Shown here one piece after another: positions 18,024 to 25,926 of a stretch of 64,000 bases of DNA. The position numbers and the translations under genes are program-made. The notes beneath the pieces are model-generated. The model was not told where the DNA came from and did not search any database. It was given only the letters and a program-made list of their open reading frames with translations. Position 1 is the stretch's first letter; every line of letters begins with the position of its first letter. The stretch is from Corynebacterium aurimucosum ATCC 700975 (lineage in GTDB: Bacteria > Actinomycetota > Actinomycetes > Mycobacteriales > Mycobacteriaceae), in NCBI RefSeq assembly GCF_007672725.1, contig NZ_VDTC01000002.1:248001-312000 (forward strand), read 5' to 3'.

Positions 18024-19409
18024 TTACTCCTTAGCTCCGGCGGTGTCGACCCGCGGCTGGACGGTTGGTGCAGGACTAATCCTAGCGTCGTGAGCGTGGC
18101 GGCGGTGCGACGCCACGGATTCGCGGAAATCATATGCGGTCTCGCGGTGCTCGCCCAGGTCGATCCCCTGCGCTTCATCCTCGATTCGCCAGCCCATGGT
18201 GGCGCGGATGAGGAGCGCCGCAAGCAAGGTGACGAGCCCCGACACCAGCATCGCCACAACCGCAATCAGCGTTTGAACGACGAGCAGCTTGAGCCCTTCA
18301 GTGAAGTGACCGGTGAGGATGCCGTTATCCGTAGCGAAGAAGGCTAGGCCAATCGTGCCCCACAGTCCTGCGCACAGGTGCACGCCGACGACGTCCAGGG
18401 AATCATCGAAGCCCCAGCGGTACTTCAGGCTGATGCACAAGCAGGCGATAATCCCGCCGAGGAAGCCGAGGGCGATGGAACCGAGCGGAGTCAGCGCTCC
18501 TGCCGCCGGGGTAATGGCGACGAGGCCTGCGATAGCTCCGGATGCAGCGCCGAGTGAAGTGGCGGCACGGTCACGAATTCGCTCCACCAACATCCAGCCG
18601 AGCATCGCGGCGGCCGCAGCAACGGTGGTATTCAACCACGCCACACCTGCAAGGCCATCCGCAGCGAAGGCAGAACCGCCATTGAAACCGAACCAGCCGA
18701 ACCACAGCAACGCGGCGCCGAGCATCACCATCGGGAGGTTGTGCGGCCTATCGACGTGCTTCGGGAAGCCCGCGCGCGGGCCCACGACGATGGCCAGAAC
18801 TAGGGCAGCTGCGCCGGCAGAAATGTGCACGACGGTACCGCCCGCGAAGTCGATGGAAGCGATGAGCGCCTCACCTTTCGAGACACCGAAGAGCCACGCC
18901 GCGAGCGAGCGCGGGGCGTGGGAGAGAATTCCCCCGCCCCACACCATGTGGGCGAGCGGGAAGTAGGCGAAGGTTACCCAGATACCCGCGAAGGTTAACC
19001 AGGCCGAAAACTTCACGCGGCCGGCGATAGCACCGGAGATAATTGCCGTCGAAATAATGGCGAAGGTGGCTTGGAAGCCGATATCGATGACGGCGGGGTA
19101 ACCAGAACTACCGAGGAGATACTCGTTGGAAGGTCCTGTGATCTGGCCACGCAAGCCCCACGCTTCAAACGGGTTGCCCACGATGCCGGCAAAAGAACTT
19201 CCCGCATAGGACATGGACCAGCCCCACAAGACATAGAGCACAGGCACAAGCGCGAGCGCGCCGAAGGACATTATCATCATGTTAAGGACATGGCGATTGC
19301 CCGCCATTCCACCATAAAACAACGCCAATCCCGGGGTCATGAGCAACACCAATGATGCGCTGACCAGCATCCACGCTGCATCACCGGAAGAGAATGCATC
19401 AGGAGTCAT
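18024..19409 (-). CDS. amtB: Ammonium transporter AmtB
   Basis: The 461-residue protein has eleven predicted membrane helices and the Amt signature DFAGGTVVHISAGAAALV, with the first of the twin pore histidines (VHI) and the second in VVGVHLCAGLWG. It carries NH4+/NH3 across the cytoplasmic membrane. The C-terminal cytoplasmic tail of about 70 residues is the GlnK contact region. There is no signal peptide. The gene is the first of the amtB-glnK-glnD operon and sits behind two AmtR-type operators, one overlapping the -10 hexamer. Confidence 0.96.
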   Translation of the reverse strand: MTPDAFSSGDAAWMLVSASLVLLMTPGLALFYGGMAGNRHVLNMMIMSFGALALVPVLYVLWGWSMSYAGSSFAGIVGNPFEAWGLRGQITGPSNEYLLGSSGYPAVIDIGFQATFAIISTAIISGAIAGRVKFSAWLTFAGIWVTFAYFPLAHMVWGGGILSHAPRSLAAWLFGVSKGEALIASIDFAGGTVVHISAGAAALVLAIVVGPRAGFPKHVDRPHNLPMVMLGAALLWFGWFGFNGGSAFAADGLAGVAWLNTTVAAAAAMLGWMLVERIRDRAATSLGAASGAIAGLVAITPAAGALTPLGSIALGFLGGIIACLCISLKYRWGFDDSLDVVGVHLCAGLWGTIGLAFFATDNGILTGHFTEGLKLLVVQTLIAVVAMLVSGLVTLLAALLIRATMGWRIEDEAQGIDLGEHRETAYDFRESVASHRRHAHDARISPAPTVQPRVDTAGAKE

Positions 19410-19427
19410 ACTTCAACTAACTTCTTT

Positions 19428-19433
19428 TCTATA
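19428..19433 (-). promoter_or_regulatory. -10 hexamer TATAGA of the amtB promoter
   Basis: On the minus strand TATAGA is preceded by TTGGGA at a 16-nt spacing. The start of transcription would fall near 19421, leaving a leader of about 12 nt. The hexamer lies within the proximal AmtR box, so repressor binding would block polymerase. Confidence 0.6.
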
Positions 19434-19442
19434 GCTTGATAG
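19429..19442. promoter_or_regulatory. AmtR operator, promoter-proximal box
   Basis: CTAT-AGCTTG-ATAG preceded by TTT is an exact fit to the corynebacterial AmtR consensus (tttCTATN6AtAGat/aA). It overlaps the amtB -10 hexamer. AmtR represses nitrogen-starvation genes until GlnK is adenylylated. Confidence 0.82.
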
Positions 19443-19460
19443 GTACAATTCCCAAAATAC

Positions 19461-19474
19461 CTGTAGCTCTATAG
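19461..19474. promoter_or_regulatory. AmtR operator, promoter-distal box
   Basis: CTGT-AGCTCT-ATAG differs from the core AmtR consensus CTATN6ATAG by one base. Its centre is 32 bp from the proximal box, about three helical turns, so two repressor dimers could lie on the same DNA face. Confidence 0.65.
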
Positions 19475-19515
19475 AGTTAGGAAGGAGGATGAGTCCTAGA
19501 TCACATTTGAGATCC

Positions 19516-19548
19516 AAAAAGCGGCGAGAGCATTGTTGCCCTCGCCGC
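19516..19548 (-). terminator. Rho-independent terminator of the mnh operon
   Basis: On the minus strand an 8-bp stem GCGGCGAG/CTCGCCGC with a 12-nt loop is followed by a TTTTT run. It lies 18 bp beyond the mnhG stop and separates the antiporter operon from amtB. Confidence 0.85.
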
Positions 19549-19565
19549 TCACTTAAACGTGCGCC

Positions 19566-19934
19566 CTAGATTTCCTCCTCGGACGCTTCCACGGTCTGTG
19601 CTTGCTGGCGCATACGTTTGGCGTACTTCACGTCGGTGACGGTCACGCCGTAGATGGAACGGCCCATGTAAAAAGAGCCCACCGAACCGATGATCCACAC
19701 GCCGAAACAAGCAATGAGGACACGGACCAGCGACCACAGCGAGAACCCGTTCTCGGCAAAGTCAACGACCAGCTTCGCCACGAGCAGAAGAGGAACGGCC
19801 AAACCGACCGTCGGCCCCAGCAGGTTAACGCGGGTCAAGGCATCGGGCGCGCGCCACAAAGCGATGGCCGTCGCGATAACCAGGACCGTGGCCACAACCA
19901 GCAGAACCGAAGCAATAATCTCCGCGATAGTCAT
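19566..19934 (-). CDS. mnhG: Na+(K+)/H+ antiporter subunit G
   Basis: The 122-residue protein has three membrane helices and the MnhG/PhaG motif ALWRAPDALTRVN near residues 26-38. It is a small subunit of the multi-protein Mrp complex that exchanges Na+ or K+ for protons across the cytoplasmic membrane. It is the last gene of the mnhACDEFG operon and starts 4 nt after the mnhF stop. The charged C-terminal tail (about residues 100-122) is cytoplasmic. Confidence 0.92.
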   Translation of the reverse strand: MTIAEIIASVLLVVATVLVIATAIALWRAPDALTRVNLLGPTVGLAVPLLLVAKLVVDFAENGFSLWSLVRVLIACFGVWIIGSVGSFYMGRSIYGVTVTDVKYAKRMRQQAQTVEASEEEI

Positions 19935-19938
19935 GGTT

Positions 19939-20229
19939 TTACCTCCTGCCCTTCGAGATGATGCGGGCCATCGACAACGTCGGCAGCACGCCCGCCGCGA
20001 TGCCCGCGAGCATCGCGATGTCGTAGACGATGGACGCGTGATTGGTCATGGCCCATGCAAAGTACATGCACATCATGCCGTAGAAGACCATGTCACTCAT
20101 CACGGTACGGGTGAGCTCATCGCGGGAGCGCAACGCCAGCACCAACGCCGAGCACACCGATGCGCCAATGAGGAACACACAGACAAAGACAACCCATTGA
20201 AAGGCGCTCATCGAGGAAAAATCAATCAC
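19939..20229 (-). CDS. mnhF: Na+(K+)/H+ antiporter subunit F
   Basis: The 96-residue protein has three membrane helices and the MnhF/PhaF family pattern, with a central charged loop (LRSRDELTRTVMSDMVFYG). It is a small subunit of the Mrp antiporter. Its ATG overlaps the mnhE stop by 4 bp, indicating coupled translation. The C-terminus ends in a short basic stretch. Confidence 0.88.
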   Translation of the reverse strand: MIDFSSMSAFQWVVFVCVFLIGASVCSALVLALRSRDELTRTVMSDMVFYGMMCMYFAWAMTNHASIVYDIAMLAGIAAGVLPTLSMARIISKGRR

Positions 20230-20780
20230 TTCTTATCATCCTTTCGGGCGTCCTTGCCCGGCACGACCTGACGCAGCGGCCACACGGAATACTTCTCCAC
20301 GTCGTTCGCTGCCAGCGGGGTATCGTCCGCCTTCGCGATATCGGGGGCGCGCATATGACGGCCCAGCGTATCCAGCGGATACTCGTAGAACGTCGGGGCC
20401 AGCTCCTCCGTCGGGCCCTGGCCAGGCACGCCATAATCGATGCCCTTCACTCGTGGCGCGAGGCGCTCCTCCATGTCCGCGAGGTCCGCCATGACGCTGG
20501 CCGGGTCATCCCCCATCACGGCTTGGACCAGCACGATGCGCGGAAGGCCTTCGGCAACCGGCTCGCGCAAGCCCAACGACAAGGTGCCCGGCGTTGCGGT
20601 AATGGACGAGGTGAACCAGAAGATCTCCCAGGCGCTCGTCACACGCAAGGGGTACCGAAGCACCACTGGGCGATAGTTGTTATGCGGCTTGAAGGATTCC
20701 ATGGCGAGCGAAAAGCCCGCGACGAAGATCTCCTTAATGAGCCACAGAGCGTAGACAACTGCATGCACAGCACTCTTCAT
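20226..20780 (-). CDS. mnhE: Na+(K+)/H+ antiporter subunit E
   Basis: The 184-residue protein begins with a hydrophobic helix region and carries the MnhE/PhaE core (VLRYPLRVTSAWEIFWFTS, then ITATPGTLSLGL). The C-terminal half is cytoplasmic and longer than in Bacillus MrpE, with acidic and basic clusters to the end. It lies between mnhD and mnhF with no gap, as expected for co-assembled Mrp subunits. Confidence 0.9.
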   Translation of the reverse strand: MKSAVHAVVYALWLIKEIFVAGFSLAMESFKPHNNYRPVVLRYPLRVTSAWEIFWFTSSITATPGTLSLGLREPVAEGLPRIVLVQAVMGDDPASVMADLADMEERLAPRVKGIDYGVPGQGPTEELAPTFYEYPLDTLGRHMRAPDIAKADDTPLAANDVEKYSVWPLRQVVPGKDARKDDKK

Positions 20781-22322
20781 TTAACGGCCCTCCTGAAGGG
20801 AGTCGATATCGGGTAGGGCTACGGGGTCGTCGCCAAGCACTGCGTGTGCGTAGGCCTCCGTGTCCAACAAATCCTCCGATGCCTCCATGGTGACACTAAT
20901 GACCGGCCCGGACAGGATGAACATGGTCAGCGAGCCCAAGATCAACGCCGCCGAGGGAGCCATCAGCTTCTTGCGAATCACAAGTTCATCGGGCACCTTC
21001 TCCTTGGGCAGGTCCTTGCCCCAGAAGACGCGGCGCCACACGCGCAACATGGCCAGGAACGCTGCGAAGGAGGCGATGATAATCACCGCGATAACGGTCC
21101 AGGCCCATCCCCCGCCGGTACGGGCGATTTCCGCGACGATGAGGACCTTGCCCCACATACCGGAGAAAGGCGGGAAGCCCACGACGGAGAAGGCACCGGC
21201 GGCGAAGATCCACGCGATAATCGGATCACGGCGCGCCAAGCCAGAAAGCTTGTTGAGCCTGCCCGTACCGTACGTCTCCTCGATGGCACCGGAGGCCAAG
21301 ATGAGGGAGCCCACCGTGAGCATGTGGTGAATCGTGTAGAGAATGCCGGCAGCCAACGCGCGCTGCGCATCGTGGGTAGTGAAGGCCATCATCACGAGGA
21401 TGAAGGGCATACCGTTGAGCATCTGGTAGCCCAGCACGCGGCGGATGGAGTTTTCAGCCAAGCCGCCGAAAGCACCAACCAGCATGGAGATGATCATGAT
21501 GACGATGATGAGTGTCCCCCACCGCTGGTCCATATCAAAGAGCTGCACCCACAGGCGGTAGAGCATGTACACCGCGACCTTGGTATGCAGGCCAGAGAAC
21601 AGGCCCATGACGGCAGCCGACGTGCCCGGGTAGGTGCGCGGCAGCCACGACTGCACGGGGAATACGCCGGCCTTCGCGGCGATGGCGATAACGATGATTC
21701 CGGAGGCCACCGTCACCGGACCGTTGCCGGCAGCAGCGCCCGTCAGCGCCGCCAAGTTGACCACGCCCGTAACCGAATAGATGTAGCCCACGCCCACCAC
21801 AAGCAGCGTGGAGGCGAACAGATTGACCAGCACGAAAGCGCGTCCTGCGGCTAGGCGCGACCACGTACCCGACATCGTGATGAGGCCGTAGGACGGCAGC
21901 AACATGACCTCAATGAACACGAAGAAGTTAAAGAGGTCAGCGGTGAGCAGAGCGCCGCACACACCGGTGATCAGGATAAGGGTCAGCGACGGGTAATAGC
22001 GCGACTTGGTCTCACCGCCAACGATGGCGAACCAGTTGGCGCCGAAGGCCACGATCATCGTCGTGATGAGCATGAGAGCCGAGAAGGTGTCGGCAGCAAA
22101 AGCGATACCCGCGTTGCCCACGTAATTGCCCACCGTGTGCGCCACCACGCCATTGTTCATGGTGTAGAGCAGCAGCGCGAAGGAGGCGAAGATGCCTACG
22201 CCCGGCACGATGAGCATGATGGCATCGCGCACACGGTGCCACGGCGCGAGCAGCGCCAGCGCCGCCGATACCAGTGGAACCGCTGGGAAGAGCGGAAGAA
22301 GAGCGCTTACAGTGTCATACAT
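20781..22322 (-). CDS. mnhD: Na+(K+)/H+ antiporter subunit D
   Basis: The 513-residue membrane protein has about fourteen helices and belongs to the NuoM/NuoN-like proton-conducting family. The segment KAGVFPVQSWLPRTYPGTSAAV and the region with LFSGLHTKVAVYML contain the conserved Lys residues of the half-channels. With MnhA it forms the ion-translocating part of the Mrp complex. Its start directly abuts the mnhC stop. Confidence 0.94.
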   Translation of the reverse strand: MYDTVSALLPLFPAVPLVSAALALLAPWHRVRDAIMLIVPGVGIFASFALLLYTMNNGVVAHTVGNYVGNAGIAFAADTFSALMLITTMIVAFGANWFAIVGGETKSRYYPSLTLILITGVCGALLTADLFNFFVFIEVMLLPSYGLITMSGTWSRLAAGRAFVLVNLFASTLLVVGVGYIYSVTGVVNLAALTGAAAGNGPVTVASGIIVIAIAAKAGVFPVQSWLPRTYPGTSAAVMGLFSGLHTKVAVYMLYRLWVQLFDMDQRWGTLIIVIMIISMLVGAFGGLAENSIRRVLGYQMLNGMPFILVMMAFTTHDAQRALAAGILYTIHHMLTVGSLILASGAIEETYGTGRLNKLSGLARRDPIIAWIFAAGAFSVVGFPPFSGMWGKVLIVAEIARTGGGWAWTVIAVIIIASFAAFLAMLRVWRRVFWGKDLPKEKVPDELVIRKKLMAPSAALILGSLTMFILSGPVISVTMEASEDLLDTEAYAHAVLGDDPVALPDIDSLQEGR

Positions 22323-22760
22323 TTACTTCTCCCCCTCGTGGTCAAGTTCCTTCAGACGGTCCATCTTGTTGGCCGAACGCTGCAGAATCTCCCGGTTTTG
22401 GGTATCGCGGCCCAGCGTGGAGAAGGCGTGGTCAATGGTGTTGTCATCAACGGGCTCCACGACATCCGTGTCATCGTTGGCGCCCATCGCCGCCATGGTC
22501 AGCAGAATCGTGGAGGTGGCCATGGAGATCACCACGGCGGTCAGAACGAATGCCTGCGGCAGCGGGTCCGCCATTTGGTCTGCCGGTACCTGTGACGGGA
22601 AGGACTCTCCGCGGTAGGAGTACACGCCGGTGGCCAAGAGCATGAGGTTGGCACCGTGGCCAAAGGCCATCATGCCCAACACAATGTGGACCAAGCCGCG
22701 CTGCTGAATGAGGTAGACAGCGCTACCGATGAGCAGTGCAATAGTCAGTGCGAGGATCAT
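22323..22760 (-). CDS. mnhC: Na+(K+)/H+ antiporter subunit C
   Basis: The 145-residue protein has three helices homologous to NuoK, with the segment RGLVHIVLGMMAFGHGANLM holding the family pattern. A charged cytoplasmic tail of about 45 residues (PVDDNTIDHAFSTLGRDTQ onward) is added beyond the core. It overlaps the mnhA stop by 4 bp (ATGA). Confidence 0.92.
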   Translation of the reverse strand: MILALTIALLIGSAVYLIQQRGLVHIVLGMMAFGHGANLMLLATGVYSYRGESFPSQVPADQMADPLPQAFVLTAVVISMATSTILLTMAAMGANDDTDVVEPVDDNTIDHAFSTLGRDTQNREILQRSANKMDRLKELDHEGEK

Positions 22761-25738
22761 GAATTCTTCTCCTCTGTAGCCGGAGTGTGGTGGGGCGAAG
22801 ACGCGCGGTGGCGCGCCTCGGCTTCATTGAGCAAGGCCAGTGGATCCGAGGATGGGTTGATGGATTCGGGGTACGGATCATCGACGTCCTCCATCACCAC
22901 GCGCGGCGTATTCGGCAGCGCCGAGTCATCATCGTGGACCCACGGCAGGAAGTCCCGCTCAGTGCCCGGGCGCAAGTAGCCGCCCAAGGCGTTGATGGCC
23001 ATGGTGAGCATGCCCAGGACCGCCAGGTAGATACCCAGGTCAAAGATGAGCGACGTGGTCCAGTGCTGCCCCAGGGCGTGGCCGTGGATGGCAGTCAAGA
23101 AACCACCGGAGCCGTGCGAAGTCGGAATGTAGCCGATGAATCCAGCCGTCAGCGCAACGATGATGCCCACGCCGGTGAGGTGAATTGGGGTCATGCGGCC
23201 GAAGACAATCTCATCGGTGCCGCGTGAGAGATACGTCAGGCCGATGGCCGCGCCCATGATGAGAGCAGCCGGGAAGCCGCCGCCGGAAGCCTGGTGCCCG
23301 CGGTAGAACACGATGAAGGACATGACCACCAGAATCGGGATGGCAATGGAAATTCCCTTACGCAGCGGAACCGAGTTGAGCTGCGACTGACCGAACGGCG
23401 CCGGACGCGTACCGGAGGTAAACGGGAAGCGAGGCAGCGTCGAGGTGACCGCGGCGATCACCACGGCGGCCATGCCGAGCACCGACAGCTCGCCCAAGGT
23501 ATCAAGCGCACGGAATTCCACGATGATGGTGGCCACGACGTTATCGCCGCCAGTGATGTCTGGGGCGTTATTGAGGTACCACATGGACAAGTCGGAGCGC
23601 TCGTGGCGGCCCATCAGCGCCCACACACCAAGGAATGCGGTGATACCCGCGAGCACCGCCACCACGATGGAGCCAACCTTGCGGTTGGTGTTCTGTACTG
23701 GGTGGAATTTCTCCGGCAGGTAGCGCAGGACCATCATCATGACGATGACGGACAGCGCCTCCACCGTGAACTGAGTCAAGGCAACGTCCGGTGCACCCAG
23801 CAGGAACATCTGCAAGGTCACGCCGGTACCCGCGGTACCAATCATGACCGCACCCGTGAGGCGGTTGCGGGTACGAACCAAGCCAAACATCGACAGCGCC
23901 ACGATGCCCAGCGGCAGCAGATCCCACGGGTTGTCCAGGCCATCCACGCGCGGGTTCAAGGCCACGCCGTCGACACCCGTCGACACCAGAGTGGAGCCCG
24001 CAAGAATGATGACGAGGAGGACAATCGGCAGGATGAGCTTCGACGGGTTGTGGGTATCCGACATGCGGCCGACGAAACGTCCGAAGGCTGCGCACTCGTC
24101 CTGAATCCACTTCAGGATTTGGTTACCAGTGCGCGGCAACAGTTGGCGCTCCTCCATCGCGGTCCACAGCGGCGTGCGGAAGAACAAACCGACGACGCCA
24201 GAGATGAGAACCACGACAGAAATAAGCAGCGGGACGTTCAGGCCGTGCCACAGCGCAAGGTGAGTATGCCCCTCCATGCCGATGGCCGCCACGACGTCAT
24301 CAAGCGGCCCATCGAGCGCGCCCATGACGAAGATGATCGGCACCGACATCACGCCGGGAAGAGCCGCGGGCAGCCACAACCGCACCGGCGCCTCATGGAC
24401 CTTGGACATATCGCGCGGGCCGTCGAAGAAAGCACCAAAGACGATCTTGGCGGAGTAGGTAAACGTGAAGAACGCACCCACGCCCGCAACGATGAGCAAG
24501 AGCACCTGTCCGGCCGATCCGATGGGCGCGTCCTCGAAAGCGGTCAGCATGCCTTCCTTCGACACGAAACCGAAGAGCGGCGGGACCGCAGCCATGGAGG
24601 CAGCGCCGATGAGCATGGAGCCAAAGGTCCACGGCATCTTGTTCCACAGCACGCCGAGGCGGCGGATGTCACGTGAACCAGCCTCATGGTCAATCACGCC
24701 GATGAGCATGAAGATGGAGGACTTAAACAGCGCGTGTGCCAGCGTGTGCACGAGGGCCGCTGCGATGGCGAAGGGCGTGCCAACACCAATCGTGGCCACG
24801 ATCCATCCCAGGTGGGACACGGTGGAATACGCGGTCAGCTTCTTCAGGTCCGTCTTCTGCACGGCGAAGACCGCCGACATGACGGCGGTACCCATGCCGA
24901 CCACGATGAGCAGCCAGTTCCACGCTGCAACATCATGGAAGATAGTAGAGAAACGAATCAACAGGTACACGCCGGCCTTGACTACGGCCGCCGCGTGCAG
25001 GAAGGCCGAGACCGGCGTGGCAGCCGCCATGGCCTCCGGCAGCCAGAAGTGGAAGGGGAACTGCGCGGACTTGGTGAATGCCGAGGCCGCGATGAGAATG
25101 GCAACCCCGGTGGTCAGGCCTGGGCGCTCGGCCCATACATCGGAGGCGAGGATGTCTTCCAGGTTCGTCGTCCCCGCTGCCGTCGCGGCAATCGCCACAC
25201 CTGTCAACAAGGTGAGGCCGCCGATGAAGGTCAGGATGAGTGTGCGCTGCGAACCGGCCTCACCGGACTTGCCGCTGCGTGCGATCAACATGAACGACGC
25301 CAGCGATACCAGCTCCCACGCCAGGAAGAGCACGACGACGTCATTAGCCAGCACGAGCAAGAGGATCGACAGCGTAAACGCGGTCATCAGCACATAAAAG
25401 CTGACGTTGCCTTTCCCCTTGGGCAGGTAGGCAGCGGAATAGGTAAAAACCACCGCGCCGATGATGAGAGCCAACATCGCAAAGAAAACGCCCAGCGCAT
25501 CGCCGCGGAAGGCGAGGTTAACGTCGACGCCTGGTGCGATGACATCACGCACCCACGTCACGGAATAGGACAGTTCTTCGCCACGGGCCAGTGCCGGAAA
25601 TTCTTTAGCCAACAGTGCCGCTGCGATAATAAAAATGCCGGCTAGCGGGTAGCCGGCTGCGCGATCAGCAACCTTGACGGCTACCGGTGCTAGCGCCACT
25701 GCGACAGCTGCGAGGAGGACGACATACAAGAGTGTCAC
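22757..25738 (-). CDS. mnhA: Na+(K+)/H+ antiporter subunit A fused to subunit B
   Basis: The 993-residue protein joins an MnhA part (NuoL-like, residues about 1-770, with KSAQFPFHFWLPEAMAAATP and the half-channel Lys residues) to an MnhB part (from about residue 790, with GHQASGGGFPAALIMGAAIG). The fusion is common in actinobacteria and explains the absence of a separate mnhB. The last about 70 residues are a hydrophilic tail. The start is a GTG with a distant GAGG. It is the first gene of the operon, with its promoter in 25739-25860. Confidence 0.94.
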   Translation of the reverse strand: MTLLYVVLLAAVAVALAPVAVKVADRAAGYPLAGIFIIAAALLAKEFPALARGEELSYSVTWVRDVIAPGVDVNLAFRGDALGVFFAMLALIIGAVVFTYSAAYLPKGKGNVSFYVLMTAFTLSILLLVLANDVVVLFLAWELVSLASFMLIARSGKSGEAGSQRTLILTFIGGLTLLTGVAIAATAAGTTNLEDILASDVWAERPGLTTGVAILIAASAFTKSAQFPFHFWLPEAMAAATPVSAFLHAAAVVKAGVYLLIRFSTIFHDVAAWNWLLIVVGMGTAVMSAVFAVQKTDLKKLTAYSTVSHLGWIVATIGVGTPFAIAAALVHTLAHALFKSSIFMLIGVIDHEAGSRDIRRLGVLWNKMPWTFGSMLIGAASMAAVPPLFGFVSKEGMLTAFEDAPIGSAGQVLLLIVAGVGAFFTFTYSAKIVFGAFFDGPRDMSKVHEAPVRLWLPAALPGVMSVPIIFVMGALDGPLDDVVAAIGMEGHTHLALWHGLNVPLLISVVVLISGVVGLFFRTPLWTAMEERQLLPRTGNQILKWIQDECAAFGRFVGRMSDTHNPSKLILPIVLLVIILAGSTLVSTGVDGVALNPRVDGLDNPWDLLPLGIVALSMFGLVRTRNRLTGAVMIGTAGTGVTLQMFLLGAPDVALTQFTVEALSVIVMMMVLRYLPEKFHPVQNTNRKVGSIVVAVLAGITAFLGVWALMGRHERSDLSMWYLNNAPDITGGDNVVATIIVEFRALDTLGELSVLGMAAVVIAAVTSTLPRFPFTSGTRPAPFGQSQLNSVPLRKGISIAIPILVVMSFIVFYRGHQASGGGFPAALIMGAAIGLTYLSRGTDEIVFGRMTPIHLTGVGIIVALTAGFIGYIPTSHGSGGFLTAIHGHALGQHWTTSLIFDLGIYLAVLGMLTMAINALGGYLRPGTERDFLPWVHDDDSALPNTPRVVMEDVDDPYPESINPSSDPLALLNEAEARHRASSPHHTPATEEKNS

Positions 25739-25767
25739 GAAAGAGTAGCCTCACGAACCGTTGTTAG

Positions 25768-25804
25768 GGCTGAAAACTCAGCCTCACATAGACAGGACTG
25801 TCCT
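25768..25804. promoter_or_regulatory. Inverted repeats upstream of mnhA
   Basis: Two symmetric elements lie 30-66 bp before the mnhA start: GGCTGA-AAAC-TCAGCC at 25768-25783, which could fold in a leader RNA, and AGGAC-T-GTCCT at 25794-25804, which could be an operator. No matching regulator is known from the sequence, and nothing here shows which signal (Na+, pH) might be sensed. Confidence 0.3.
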
Positions 25805-25860
25805 AGACTACCATTGTGGCCTCCCCCAAAGCACATCTTTAATGGGATGGAGACGACGAA

Positions 25861-25882
25861 AGCGCCTCACAAAGGAGGCGCT
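25861..25882 (-). terminator. Terminator-like hairpin after ftsY
   Basis: AGCGCCTC and GAGGCGCT pair with a 6-nt loop, and outer GAGACG/CGTCTC bases at about 25850 and 25884 can extend the stem. On the minus strand it is followed only by TTTCGTC, so the T run is short. It lies 44 bp after the ftsY stop. Confidence 0.6.
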
Positions 25883-25926
25883 GCGTCTCGAAAGAACTTA
25901 GGTATAGCCCAGGGATCTATAAGGTC

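Noticed and set aside
23294-24676. 460-codon plus-strand frame opposite mnhA
   Set aside because: His/Arg/Gln-rich shadow with no recognisable domain.
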